Of a stretch of DNA of 64,000 nt, positions 1-8,663 are shown one piece after another; position 1 is the stretch's first letter; each line of letters opens with the position of its first letter. A model generated the notes under the pieces. That model worked only from the letters and a program-made list of their open reading frames with translations. It was not told the origin of the DNA and did not search any database. Source of the stretch: Crassaminicella indica (GTDB taxonomy: Bacteria; Bacillota; Clostridia; Peptostreptococcales; Thermotaleaceae); assembly GCF_019203185.1 (NCBI RefSeq), contig NZ_CP078093.1:744001-808000 (forward strand), in the 5' to 3' direction. Both the position numbers and the translations under genes were made by a program.

Positions 1-83
1 CATCAATTATTCGCATACGCATCCATACCACTTCTTTCCTTGTGTAATATGAAAACTATTTTAGTTTTTTTAGTACCAGTATG

Positions 84-112
84 ATTTTACCACTCGCTCA
101 TCCTCCTGTCAA
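84..112 (-). promoter_or_regulatory. sigma-A-type promoter for a leftward gene beyond the window edge
   Basis: On the minus strand TTGACA (107-112) and TAAAAT (84-89) are separated by exactly 17 bases. A ribosome-site-like AAGGAAAG and several ATG codons follow near positions 10-40, so a leftward gene probably starts at the very edge, but too little of it is present to identify. Confidence 0.55.
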
Positions 113-150
113 ACATGATTTTTTCTTTTATATTTGCTTTTTTCCAAAAT

Positions 151-182
151 TAAGATCACATTCCTTTAAAAATGTGATCTTA
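151..182 (-). terminator. terminator of the terD operon
   Basis: Inverted repeat AAGATCACAT / ATGTGATCTT with a short loop. Read leftward it is followed by a T-rich stretch. It begins at the stop codon of the TerD gene. Confidence 0.75.
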
Positions 183-734
183 ATAAAAATTTATACCATA
201 TAATCGTTTTAAGATACCTAATATATGCTTTTCATGTTCATATTTTACTGTGTTGAATTTCCATAAATCCTTATATTGATAAATATCACCTAATAAAAAT
301 GTTTCATAATATCCTATATCTAAATCTTCATTGATTTGAAACATTTCTATACCTGTTATTTTATCAAGCATTTTAAAAGTCAAAGGGATGCTTTTAAGCT
401 TATCTATATTTTCATCCTTATACACAGAACACCCAAAGACAATTTTTTGAATATTTTTAGGAAGCTTATTTAGATCAATTTCAAATATCTTTTTATTTTC
501 ATCACCTTTATAATCTTCATAATACTTAATGCTTTTGTTTTGCATTGGCTGATTATAAAATATAATATGCTGCTTATTGACTCTTTGTTTTTCATCTATC
601 ATGAAAGCAAAAAAATCTATATCCAGCAAAGGATAAAAAGTATTTATAAACTCTAGCTCCATACTAAATACTCCTAATCCTTCATTCACTTTTCCTATAA
701 TAACTTTTTCACCTTTAATCAGTGATTTTGCCAA
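180..734 (-). CDS. terD: TerD family tellurium/stress response protein
   Basis: TerD-domain protein of 184 aa. The family binds Ca2+ and is linked to tellurite, phage and general stress resistance; its exact biochemical role is unsettled. Visible landmarks are the N-terminal SLIKGEKV (family: SLVKGQKV), LLDIDFFAF (family: DLDASAF), a KIFEIDLNKLPKNIQKIVF core and a C-terminal LGDIYQYKDLWKF strand. The start is taken as TTG at 734, because GGCGGAG lies 6 bases upstream and this gives the canonical MAKSLIKG; a longer frame to 758 is less likely. The start lies inside the 3' end of the preceding gene (20-base overlap), so the two are translationally coupled. It is the last gene of a four-gene leftward operon. 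Confidence 0.8.
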   Translation of the reverse strand: MAKSLIKGEKVIIGKVNEGLGVFSMELEFINTFYPLLDIDFFAFMIDEKQRVNKQHIIFYNQPMQNKSIKYYEDYKGDENKKIFEIDLNKLPKNIQKIVFGCSVYKDENIDKLKSIPLTFKMLDKITGIEMFQINEDLDIGYYETFLLGDIYQYKDLWKFNTVKYEHEKHILGILKRLYGINFY

Positions 735-1515
735 TATTATCTCCGCCTTCAAAATCAAATTCTAAATTCAAAAACAAAATAGCATTTTCTTTTACAGCAT
801 AATTAATCCATCCATAAATGGGCAGATCACAACACTTATTAAAGCTTACAGTTCTTGTATTGATATTTATAACGTTCGTTATTTTTTCGCTATTTATAAA
901 GCATATATGTCTTCTCATTTTTTCTGACAGTATATTTATGAAAAACATTTTTACTTCTTCAGAAGGTTTTCCATTCAGGTTTATAAAGTTTTTTATATAT
1001 TTTTTTATAAGCTCTCTTCTTAATAATACTTTTTCTAAATCCTCTGTTTTATATGTAGCAATTTCCATATAAACTTCTTTTTTCATTTTACAAAATTGTA
1101 CTTCAAAATCATCCTTTGTTTGCTCAACTATACTTTTAAAATTACCAGCAATAAGATATTTTTTTAACAAATCACTATTTTGATAAGCATAATAAAAATA
1201 ATGTCCTAAATCTGTACAAACCCTGCTAATATTTTCAAAAATTTTCTTTGATGGTTCAGATACAGGTTCTATACTGAAATACCCATGAAAAAGTTGTTCA
1301 AAAGCATCAGCAACATAATATACATCAAATACAATATCATCTTCTAAATTTTTAGAATAAACCCTCATGATAGCTATTTTATCTATTTCTTTAAAAATAT
1401 TATTGTAGTAAAATATATGACTTTTTAATTTAAAGTCCAAATTTTTTAATTTTGCAATGAGGCTTTTAATATGAAAATACTGCTCCATAAGCTTTAAACA
1501 TTCATTTTTATCCAT
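715..1515 (-). CDS. hypothetical protein in the ter/tel operon
   Basis: 266 aa protein I do not recognise. It has no signal peptide or membrane segment and is rich in Lys, Phe and Tyr. The N-terminal half is predicted mostly helical; the last 60 residues are beta-rich with a Cys-Cys pair (NKCCDLP). The ATG at 1515 has AAAGGTGAG upstream. It lies 10 bases after telA and overlaps terD, so it is almost certainly co-transcribed with both. Context suggests a cytoplasmic partner of the TelA/TerD stress system, but nothing in the sequence gives an activity. Confidence 0.7.
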   Translation of the reverse strand: MDKNECLKLMEQYFHIKSLIAKLKNLDFKLKSHIFYYNNIFKEIDKIAIMRVYSKNLEDDIVFDVYYVADAFEQLFHGYFSIEPVSEPSKKIFENISRVCTDLGHYFYYAYQNSDLLKKYLIAGNFKSIVEQTKDDFEVQFCKMKKEVYMEIATYKTEDLEKVLLRRELIKKYIKNFINLNGKPSEEVKMFFINILSEKMRRHICFINSEKITNVININTRTVSFNKCCDLPIYGWINYAVKENAILFLNLEFDFEGGDNIGKITD

Positions 1516-1525
1516 GTCCTCACCT

Positions 1526-2602
1526 TTACTGTTGACTTCTAAAACCTAATAATTTTTGCTTTTGTGTATCTTCAAGTGCTGTTAACTCTTTTTCTATCAT
1601 TGCTCTCTTTTCTTTTCCTTCTTGATAAATCTTCATCGTTCCTTCAATAGTTTCAATTAGCTTTTGATGTGTTTGCTTTAGGGTATCCATGCTAATTATC
1701 CCTCTTTCACTTTCTCTTGCAATCTCTAATGTATTCATTTTAAGAAGCTCTGCATTTTGCTTTAGCATATTTTCTGTTGTATCTGAAACCTTCTTTTGAA
1801 GCTCTAATGCAGCTTTTTGCTTGTTTAAAGAAATAGACAAAGCGATTTGATTTTTCCAAATCGGAATAGTTGTCAAAATACTAGATTGAATCTTATTTGC
1901 CAATATTTTATTGTTGTTTTGCATAAGTCTTATTTGTGGAAGAGTCTGAATCGCGATTTCTCTACTCAATTTCAAATCATGAATTCTCTTTTCCATTTCA
2001 TTTAATAATTGTGCAAAATCATTATATTTTTGAACATCTAACATGTCCTGAGTTTGCTGTGCTTTTTGCTCTAATTCTACAAATATAGTTTCTTTAAGCT
2101 CTTTGTATTTCAATTCTCCTGCTGCAATATACATATCTAGTAGCTGAAGATACTCTAAATTTTTATTGTATAAAGCATCTAACATATTTATATCTCTAAT
2201 CAACTCTTTTCTAGCTGTATCCAGCGAAACAACAATCCTATCTACTGTTTGAGTAACCTCTTCTAACTGAGTCTTTGTACGATCAATACTTCTTTTTATT
2301 CTATTGAAAAAAGGGATTTTGCTAGTGATAGATTTCTTTTCCTGAAGTTTCTCAACATCTACTTTTTGAATAGTTGATAATAATAATGTCAAATCATTTC
2401 CAACATTGCCAGTATCCTTTGTTCTTACACCTTCTAATATTCCATCTGCAAATTTTGCAATACTTCCTTGAATTTCAGCCCCAAAAGAAGCTATGCTGTT
2501 TGTATTCCCTATATTTATCTCTTCTTTTATTTTTTCTAACCTCTCTAAATCCTTTTGATCAAGCTTAGATAAATCAACAGAAGTAAAATCTTTAGAACTC
2601 AT
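1526..2602 (-). CDS. telA: TelA family toxic-anion resistance protein
   Basis: 358 aa TelA/YaaN-type protein. It is almost entirely alpha-helical with long coiled coils: a helical N-terminus, a SFGAEIQGSIAKFADGIL segment near 40-57, IPFFNRIKRSIDRTKTQLEE near 95, and QMRIHDLKLSR-like and WKNQIALSISLNKQKAA segments in the second half. Family members are tied to tellurite and cell-envelope stress resistance, and in Bacillus they sit beside xpaC, as here. The start has GAAAGGAGCGG upstream. It is followed at 10 bases by an unknown gene and then terD. Biochemical function of the family is unknown. Confidence 0.88.
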   Translation of the reverse strand: MSSKDFTSVDLSKLDQKDLERLEKIKEEINIGNTNSIASFGAEIQGSIAKFADGILEGVRTKDTGNVGNDLTLLLSTIQKVDVEKLQEKKSITSKIPFFNRIKRSIDRTKTQLEEVTQTVDRIVVSLDTARKELIRDINMLDALYNKNLEYLQLLDMYIAAGELKYKELKETIFVELEQKAQQTQDMLDVQKYNDFAQLLNEMEKRIHDLKLSREIAIQTLPQIRLMQNNNKILANKIQSSILTTIPIWKNQIALSISLNKQKAALELQKKVSDTTENMLKQNAELLKMNTLEIARESERGIISMDTLKQTHQKLIETIEGTMKIYQEGKEKRAMIEKELTALEDTQKQKLLGFRSQQ

Positions 2603-2627
2603 TCCTCAACCGCTCCTTTCATATGCT

Positions 2628-3161
2628 TTAAAAATCTGATTCAATTAAATCTTGTATAGTTTTTAAATCTACATTCAAATCTAATTCCTGCTGTTCTTTT
2701 ATATTTTTGATGGCTGAATATAATTTTTCATTTATCCTTTCTATAGTATCTAATAATTCTTCTCTCTGTTTTTTCAAAGCATCATCTTCATTAAAATGCT
2801 TTAATATAGCTTTTATCATTTTAATATATTTTAATAACAATAATTCTTTTACAGATATTATTCGCTCTATATTTTCAGCATAAAATTCTATTATAAAAGA
2901 ATAGTATGCTACAAAGAAAAGTAAACTAATAAATATATTATGATCTTTTATATCATAAAGAGTCTTCTCTATTTCTTTTAAAGCTTCTTTCCCTTCCTCT
3001 AAAACTGTTTTTGTATGATCTTCTGTCTTTTCAACTCCTTGTTCCTTTACTGTGCTTGCTGCAGCTTTTTTTCTTTTAAATAAATTAAATATATTGATCA
3101 CTTCCTTCTTCGTCATGATCGAATTGAAAAATTTTTCTATTTTATTTATTATATCAAACAC
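2628..3161 (-). CDS. XpaC-like protein (5-bromo-4-chloroindolyl phosphate hydrolysis family)
   Basis: 177 aa protein, first gene of the telA-terD operon. A basic N-terminus and an acidic linker are followed by a helical region with one or two hydrophobic segments (HNIFISLLFFVAYYSFI) and a helical tail ending in DLKTIQDLIESD, which resembles the conserved C-terminus of XpaC proteins. Gene order xpaC-telA is conserved in Bacillus, and this supports the call. The start is uncertain: GTG at 3161 has only a weak ribosome site, and an internal start nearer 3116 cannot be excluded. Confidence 0.55.
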   Translation of the reverse strand: MFDIINKIEKFFNSIMTKKEVINIFNLFKRKKAAASTVKEQGVEKTEDHTKTVLEEGKEALKEIEKTLYDIKDHNIFISLLFFVAYYSFIIEFYAENIERIISVKELLLLKYIKMIKAILKHFNEDDALKKQREELLDTIERINEKLYSAIKNIKEQQELDLNVDLKTIQDLIESDF

Positions 3162-3181
3162 CTTATAACTATCAAAGAATT

Positions 3182-3270
3182 ACTTTTCATTGTGAAGTTT
3201 AGTTTTTTCAAAAGTTATCTGGAATGAACTGTTCTTTATATTTCATTTTGAAGTTGGATCCCTATATATA
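3182..3270. repeat. dispersed intergenic repeat, copy A (right arm)
   Basis: This 89-base stretch matches the right half of the complete repeat at 22101-22319: both share TTCAAAAGTTATCTGGAATG and then CTTTATATTTC. It continues into TTTTGAAGTTGGATCCCTAT, an outer end also found at 58547-58583. It lies between the xpaC-like start and the glycine riboswitch. Confidence 0.75.
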
Positions 3271-3394
3271 TCTATTATTGAATTATTAGAATTTTGCAAC
3301 TTTTCTATAATGTATTGTAATAATTTCCATTCAATGTTATCATCTTAGCAAGCAGTTTTAATGAATTTTTATCAAGTGAATACTTTCGGATGAA

Positions 3395-3556
3395 AATAAT
3401 GGGAGAGAGATCTATTTGATCCACCGAAGAAGTAACTCTTTCAGGTAAATAGGACCATTATTGGACGAGCCTCTGGAGAGACTCTATATGGGCACCGAAG
3501 GAGCAAGCCTATTTTTGTAGGTGAAACTCTCAGGTAAAAGGACAGAGTAATTTGTT
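3395..3556 (+). ncRNA. tandem glycine riboswitch
   Basis: Two successive glycine aptamers are visible. The first has GGGAGAGA (3401), CACCGAAGAAG and TCTTTCAGGTAAATAGGAC; the second has CTGGAGAGACTC (3472), GCACCGAAGGAGCAA and CTCTCAGGTAAAAGGACAG. A terminator hairpin and then a glycine/alanine symporter gene follow. In this family glycine binding switches downstream transcription; whether this is an ON or OFF switch depends on the platform at 3557-3597, where the terminator is obvious and the alternative pairing is not. Confidence 0.93.
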
Positions 3557-3564
3557 TTCTGGAG

Positions 3565-3597
3565 GCCAAATCATTTTCATTTGATTTGGCTTTTTTA
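3565..3597 (+). terminator. expression-platform terminator of the glycine riboswitch
   Basis: Perfect 9-bp stem GCCAAATCA / TGATTTGGC followed by six T residues, placed directly after the second aptamer and before the symporter gene. Confidence 0.85.
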
Positions 3598-3660
3598 TAA
3601 TCCATTATTTTAGGATTATAAAAAAAGCCTTCCTAATAATATATTAAGGAGGAAGGAAAT

Positions 3661-5031
3661 ATGGAAAAAATAACTGCAATTTTAAACTCAATTGATTCTT
3701 TTGTATGGGGACCACCCCTATTGATCCTATTAGTTGGTACAGGTATTTATCTAACTATCAGACTAGGACTTTTACAAGTATTAAAATTACCTTTAGCACT
3801 AAGGCTTTTATTTTCAAAGGATCACGATTCTTCTGCTGAGGGAGACGTATCTAGCTTTGCAGCACTTTGTACAGCACTTGCTGCAACTATTGGTACAGGT
3901 AATATTGTAGGAGTTGCAACTGCTATTAAAGCAGGAGGACCGGGTGCACTTTTTTGGATGTGGATAGCTGCATTTTTTGGTATGGCAACAAAATACTCTG
4001 AAGGACTTTTGGCAGTAAAATATAGGGTTGTAGATGAAAACGGTCAAATGTCAGGAGGCCCTATGTATTATATTGAAAAGGGTCTAGGAAATAAATTTCT
4101 TGCAAAAATGTTTGCTATATTCGGCATCGGCGTAGCATTCTTTGGTATTGGTACTTTTCCACAAGTAAATGCTATTGTAAATGCTGCAAAAATCACTCTT
4201 AATATGCCAATGATTGTTACATCGATTATCCTCACTATACTTGTAGCACTTGTAACATTAGGTGGTATTAAAAGCATTTCTAGAGTTGCTGAGCTTTTAG
4301 TTCCTTTTATGGCAGTATTTTATATCATCGGTTCAATTATAATTCTTGTTATGAATATAGATCTATTGCCAAGCACTATTTTACTAATTATAAAAAGCGC
4401 CTTTTCCCCTACTGCAGCCGCAGGAGGCTTTTTAGGAGCAACTGTTATGATGGCTATTCGAAACGGTGTTGCTCGAGGAGTTTTTTCTAATGAATCTGGT
4501 CTTGGTAGTGCACCAATTGCAGCAGCTGCTGCTAAAACAAAATCATGTGTTCGTCAAGGACTTATATCTATGACTGGTACATTCTTTGATACTATTATAG
4601 TATGTACCATGACAGGACTTGTATTAATATTAACAGGAGTTTGGCAAGGTGATTTGGAAGGAGCAGCCATGACCAATGCAGCATTCAGTAAAGCTGTACC
4701 TGGTATTGGTCAGCTTATTGTTACAATCGGACTTATGTTCTTTGCTTTTACTACTATATTAGGATGGAATTATTACGGAGAAAGATGTACAGAATATCTA
4801 TTAGGTGTAAAGTGGATTAAGCCTTTTAAATACACTTATATATTATTGATCGCAATAGGAGCTTTCTTAAAATTAAATACAATTTGGATTTTAGCTGATA
4901 TTGTAAATGGATTAATGGCAATTCCAAACCTTATTGGTTTGATTGGATTAAGCAACGTCATTATAACAGAAACAAAGCTCTATTTTCATCAGCTAGAAAA
5001 TAAAAAACAATTGAGCAAAAAAACTGTTTAA
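3661..5031 (+). CDS. AGCS family alanine/glycine:cation symporter
   Basis: 456 aa polytopic membrane protein of the sodium:alanine/glycine symporter family. It shows the family hallmarks GTGNIVGVATAIKAGGPGA (about residues 80-98), SGGPMYYIEKGLG, FSNESGLGSAPIAAAAA and a late GWNYYGERC. About 11 membrane segments are expected. It imports alanine and/or glycine with Na+ or H+. The upstream tandem glycine riboswitch points to glycine as the physiological substrate or regulatory cue. The ATG has AAGGAGGAAGGAA upstream. It is monocistronic, with a terminator right after the stop. Confidence 0.95.
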   Translation: MEKITAILNSIDSFVWGPPLLILLVGTGIYLTIRLGLLQVLKLPLALRLLFSKDHDSSAEGDVSSFAALCTALAATIGTGNIVGVATAIKAGGPGALFWMWIAAFFGMATKYSEGLLAVKYRVVDENGQMSGGPMYYIEKGLGNKFLAKMFAIFGIGVAFFGIGTFPQVNAIVNAAKITLNMPMIVTSIILTILVALVTLGGIKSISRVAELLVPFMAVFYIIGSIIILVMNIDLLPSTILLIIKSAFSPTAAAGGFLGATVMMAIRNGVARGVFSNESGLGSAPIAAAAAKTKSCVRQGLISMTGTFFDTIIVCTMTGLVLILTGVWQGDLEGAAMTNAAFSKAVPGIGQLIVTIGLMFFAFTTILGWNYYGERCTEYLLGVKWIKPFKYTYILLIAIGAFLKLNTIWILADIVNGLMAIPNLIGLIGLSNVIITETKLYFHQLENKKQLSKKTV

Positions 5032-5062
5032 AAAGAGCTGTGCATAACGCACAGTTCTTTCT
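5032..5062 (+). terminator. terminator of the glycine symporter gene
   Basis: Stem AGAGCTGTGC / GCACAGTTCT (one G-T pair) with a 5-base loop followed by a T-rich tail, starting at the symporter stop codon. Confidence 0.8.
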
Positions 5063-5179
5063 TATTTCTTGACAAAAATATTAAGTATATTAAAATGTAA
5101 ACGATTAAATACTATTCTTGATTAAACTAAAATATATTAGGGTATATGAAAAAAGATGAAAAAATTAAAGGAGATGCTT

Positions 5180-6100
5180 ATGTTTAAAAATAATATTGCA
5201 CTAAAGGATCGCGCTTTATTCGAAAAATATATCTATAGTTATCCTTATAAAGCTTCTGGATTAACTTTTACAAGTCTTTTTATGTGGAGACAGCTTAATG
5301 AATTCAAATATGAAATCATTAATGATTTTTTGTGTATTTCAGGAATCAATCATCTAAATATTAACCATAAAGAATATTTTGTTCTTCCTCCATTAACAAT
5401 AGAAAAATACGACATTCATAAATTGTCCTTGACAATTGATACAATCAAAAATAGATTCGAAAGCTTTAACCACCCTTTTAATATGAAATTAATTCCAAAG
5501 TCAATGCTCGAAACTTTTCAACTAGCTAATCCTAAGTTGATCTTTACTCCTGATCGAGCGAATTTTGACTATGTATATTTAAAGGAAGATTTAATTACAT
5601 TAAGGGGGCGAAAGCTACATTCTAAAAAAAATCATTTGAATTATTTTATGAAAAATATCCCACACAAGTATGTACCCTTAACAGATGCACTAATAGAAGA
5701 TTGTCTCAGATTAAATATGCGCCTTGTTGAAGCTAAGACTTATAGCACATTAGAAGCTCATTTGATTGATTTAGAGCAAATGGCAGTTTATGAAGCACTC
5801 AAAAATATGAAAGCATTAGATGCTCGTGGTGGTGCAATTTTAATAAATGACAAGGTTGAAGCCTTTACTTTAGGTGCAAAGCTAGATGCAGAAACAATGG
5901 TTGTCCACATTGAAAAAGCCAATACAAATTATAGAGGCTTATATCAAGCTATCAATCAGCAATTTTGTAAAAATGCTTGTTTAGATGTAAAATATATAAA
6001 TCGTGAAGAGGATATGGGTATTCCAAATTTAAGGAAGGCAAAAGAATCATATCGTCCTATAAAAATGATTGAAAAGTATGATGCAACCTTTCATAAATAG
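5180..6100 (+). CDS. DUF2156 (phosphatidylglycerol lysyltransferase C-terminal-like) protein
   Basis: 306 aa soluble protein of the DUF2156 group, a GNAT-like tandem fold related to the aminoacyl-transferase half of MprF-type lysyltransferases but lacking the membrane part. Recognisable parts are SGLTFTSLFMWRQ near the N-terminus, RGRKLHSKKNHLNYF in the middle and INREEDMGIPNLRKAKESY at the C-terminus. The start at 5180 is chosen because AAAGGAG lies 6 bases upstream; the frame is open back to 5156. It is followed 14 bases later by an acetyltransferase gene, so the pair is likely one transcript. The acceptor molecule is unknown. Confidence 0.8.
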   Translation: MFKNNIALKDRALFEKYIYSYPYKASGLTFTSLFMWRQLNEFKYEIINDFLCISGINHLNINHKEYFVLPPLTIEKYDIHKLSLTIDTIKNRFESFNHPFNMKLIPKSMLETFQLANPKLIFTPDRANFDYVYLKEDLITLRGRKLHSKKNHLNYFMKNIPHKYVPLTDALIEDCLRLNMRLVEAKTYSTLEAHLIDLEQMAVYEALKNMKALDARGGAILINDKVEAFTLGAKLDAETMVVHIEKANTNYRGLYQAINQQFCKNACLDVKYINREEDMGIPNLRKAKESYRPIKMIEKYDATFHK

Positions 6101-6114
6101 GTAGGAGGAAAAAA

Positions 6115-7308
6115 ATGATTGCAAAATTATTAACAAAAAAAGATATCCCTGCTGCAAAAAAATTATGGGGATATGCTTTTGAAACAGATGAACCATTTTA
6201 CAGCTGGTATTTTGAAGAGGTTTTTAGCCCTAAAAATGCTGTAGGTATTTTTAACAAAGGTCAGCTTATTAGTTATTTGCAATTGAACCCTTATACAATT
6301 TACCTTAATGGAGCATCCTTTGAAGCCTCTTATGTAGTAGGTGTTATTACTAGCCCTGAGTATAGAAACAAAGGACTAATGAAAATATTGCTCCCAAAAG
6401 CAATAGAAGAAATAAATAAAAGAAATCATAGCGTTTCTATCCTAATGCCCTTTGATACTACCTTTTATAGTCCTTATGGGTGGGAGCTATGTTATCGTCA
6501 ATTAAAATATACTGTTCCTATTGATATAGTAGGTCATTTTGCTTCTGGAGAAAAGTATGGAAATTTCCATAAAATAGATATAAATAAAGACTTTGAAGCT
6601 TTAAACATTGTCTATGATTCCTTTTTAAAAAATTATCACGGATATGTAAAAAGAAATAGAAAAAATTGGGATTATATTTTAAAGGACCTTCAATACTATG
6701 GTGGATATGCTTGTCTTTTAAGAGATCAAAAAAACAATCCAATCGGCTATATTCTTTATTTTTTAAAGGACAAAAAATTTATTGCAAAGGAAATTGCTTA
6801 TACGAATATAAAGGCACAAAAATCTATATTTAGCTTTATATATAGTCACAAATCTCAAGCAGTAGCTGTGCAGTGGTCTGCACCTTACAATGATCCTACA
6901 CAGCTATTTTTAAGAGATACAATTCAACCAGAGCCAACAAATAATCTAAGAATTTATCCATTTATGTGTGGTAGGATCATCAACTTTAAAGATGCTATTG
7001 AAAACAGTTCTTTCTCAAAGGATATAAATTTTTCATTTTCAATAAGAATAAAAGATTCATACGCTCAGTGGAATAATAATACCTTTATAATAAAAATATC
7101 AAACGGAAAAGCTTCTGTAAAAAAAAGCAATACAGCTTCTGCTGATATGGTATGTGATATTAATATTTTTACACAGCTTTTCTTTGGTGCTATATCTATT
7201 GATCAAGCTGTTTTTTTAGAAAAAGTCACCATTAACAATCAGGCTATATTAAAAAATTTCTCTAAAAGTTTTCATTTTAAAAATAATTATATAAATGAAT
7301 TTTTTTAA
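6115..7308 (+). CDS. Eis-like GNAT family N-acetyltransferase
   Basis: 397 aa, the usual length for Eis-type enhanced-intracellular-survival acetyltransferases, which have two GNAT domains and a C-terminal SCP2-like domain. The acetyl-CoA loop VVGVITSPEYRNKGLMKILL lies near residues 74-93, and LMPFDTTFYSPYGWE carries the Tyr that corresponds to the family's catalytic Tyr. The chain ends in ...NEFF; in Eis proteins the terminal carboxylate takes part in catalysis. Known members acetylate amines such as aminoglycosides, but the native substrate here is unknown. GTAGGAGG precedes the start; probably co-transcribed with the DUF2156 gene. Confidence 0.85.
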   Translation: MIAKLLTKKDIPAAKKLWGYAFETDEPFYSWYFEEVFSPKNAVGIFNKGQLISYLQLNPYTIYLNGASFEASYVVGVITSPEYRNKGLMKILLPKAIEEINKRNHSVSILMPFDTTFYSPYGWELCYRQLKYTVPIDIVGHFASGEKYGNFHKIDINKDFEALNIVYDSFLKNYHGYVKRNRKNWDYILKDLQYYGGYACLLRDQKNNPIGYILYFLKDKKFIAKEIAYTNIKAQKSIFSFIYSHKSQAVAVQWSAPYNDPTQLFLRDTIQPEPTNNLRIYPFMCGRIINFKDAIENSSFSKDINFSFSIRIKDSYAQWNNNTFIIKISNGKASVKKSNTASADMVCDINIFTQLFFGAISIDQAVFLEKVTINNQAILKNFSKSFHFKNNYINEFF

Positions 7309-7310
7309 AA

Positions 7311-7339
7311 AAAGAGAATCTAATTTAGATTCTCTTTTT
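7311..7339. terminator. bidirectional terminator
   Basis: Stem AGAGAATC / GATTCTCT flanked by A-run and T-run, between the convergent acetyltransferase and symporter genes. Confidence 0.85.
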
Positions 7340-8507
7340 AAGCTTTTAATTTTTTGCCTGAAATTCTATTGACCATAATAGCAATAGCTCCATCTCCAGT
7401 TACATTACATGCAGTTCCAAAACTATCTTGCGCAAGATATAGAGCAATCATTAAGGATGTTAAGGTAGGAGAGAAATGAAGCATTGACTCTAATAGTCCT
7501 AATGCTGCCATCACCGCTCCACCAGGCACCCCTGGAGCTGCAACCATGGTAACCCCTAGCATCATAATAAATGGAAATATTACTCCAAAAGAGCTTTCCA
7601 TACCATTTAACATCATTACAGCCATAGCACAGCTTGTAAGGGTGATGGTACTTCCAGATAGATGGATTGTTGCACATAAAGGTATTACAAATTCTGCTAC
7701 GCCATCATCTACCCCATTTTCTTTTGTCTGATTTAAGGTAACTGGAATAGTAGCTGCTGAAGATTGTGTACCAATAGCTGTAAAATATGCAGGAATCATT
7801 GTTCTAATTAATCTAATAGGATTTCTTCCTGCAATAGTTCCTGCAATAAAATATTGCACAAGGATAATAACAATATGAAGAATAATAATCATTAAAAATA
7901 CTTTAGCAAATACAGACATAATAGTTGCAACTTGTCCTGCATAAGTCATATTTGCAAATATCCCCAATATATGTAGTGGTAATAACGGAATAATAATATT
8001 TGAAATAAGTTTTTCAATAATGCTTTGAAATTCTCCCATAAATTTTCTAATCGTATCTCCATTGATAGATGCTATACCTAGTCCAAATATAAACGCAATT
8101 AAAAGAGCTGTCATAACACCCATAATAGGAGGCATATCAACTCTAAAAAATGGTGCTACCAAACCTTCTTCTGGATTTGTTGCATTCATCGCCAAACTCC
8201 CTACTTGTAAAAAATTCGGAAGTACAATGCTACTTGTAAAGTATGCTAATGATCCTGCAATAATGGTAGATACATATGCAATCCCTGCTGTAATTGCAAG
8301 TAATTTTCCTGCACCCTTTCCTAACTCTCCAATACCAGGTGCCACAAAACCAATAATAATCAATGGAATAGCGAAACCTAAGAAGTTTCCAAAAATTCCA
8401 TTAAATGTTGCAAAGCATTTTACGATTCCCTCTGATCCACTCTTACCAATTAGAATACCCAAAATGATCGCAATAATCAACTTTGGCAACAATCCTATTT
8501 TTTTCAC
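7338..8507 (-). CDS. dicarboxylate/amino acid:cation symporter (DAACS family)
   Basis: 389 aa glutamate/aspartate-transporter-like membrane protein. It has about eight membrane segments with the family's serine-rich reentrant loop IGTQSSAATIPVT (about 247-259), then SGSTITLTSCAMAVM, and the late substrate-site region DSFGTACNVTGDGA, where glutamate transporters carry the Asp/Asn ligands. It imports dicarboxylates or amino acids with Na+ or H+. The start is GTG with GGGGGATAA upstream. The protein is slightly short for the family (usually 400-430 aa) but core motifs are intact. Monocistronic; the substrate cannot be fixed from sequence. Confidence 0.88.
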   Translation of the reverse strand: MKKIGLLPKLIIAIILGILIGKSGSEGIVKCFATFNGIFGNFLGFAIPLIIIGFVAPGIGELGKGAGKLLAITAGIAYVSTIIAGSLAYFTSSIVLPNFLQVGSLAMNATNPEEGLVAPFFRVDMPPIMGVMTALLIAFIFGLGIASINGDTIRKFMGEFQSIIEKLISNIIIPLLPLHILGIFANMTYAGQVATIMSVFAKVFLMIIILHIVIILVQYFIAGTIAGRNPIRLIRTMIPAYFTAIGTQSSAATIPVTLNQTKENGVDDGVAEFVIPLCATIHLSGSTITLTSCAMAVMMLNGMESSFGVIFPFIMMLGVTMVAAPGVPGGAVMAALGLLESMLHFSPTLTSLMIALYLAQDSFGTACNVTGDGAIAIMVNRISGKKLKA

Positions 8508-8663
8508 TTTGTTATCCCCCTTTACTTTCTTATCTTAGCTCGTTGCAGAATACTACAACTCGCATAAATACTACATTTAAATCTATTGAAATGGCTAAGT
8601 TTCCCCCATTTTGGGTATATATACAGTAGATAATTGTTAATAACTCAAAGAAAGGAGAAACCT

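Noticed and set aside
1-60. A leftward gene starting near positions 10-40
   Set aside because: A promoter and a ribosome-like site exist, but fewer than ten codons are present, so no gene call can be supported.
818-1072. Plus-strand ORF inside the unknown ter-operon gene
   Set aside because: It is antisense to a well-supported gene, rich in Phe/Ile from AT-rich sequence, with no ribosome site.
7546-8538. Plus-strand ORFs across the DAACS gene
   Set aside because: Complementary shadows of a membrane-protein gene; no ribosome sites or family features.
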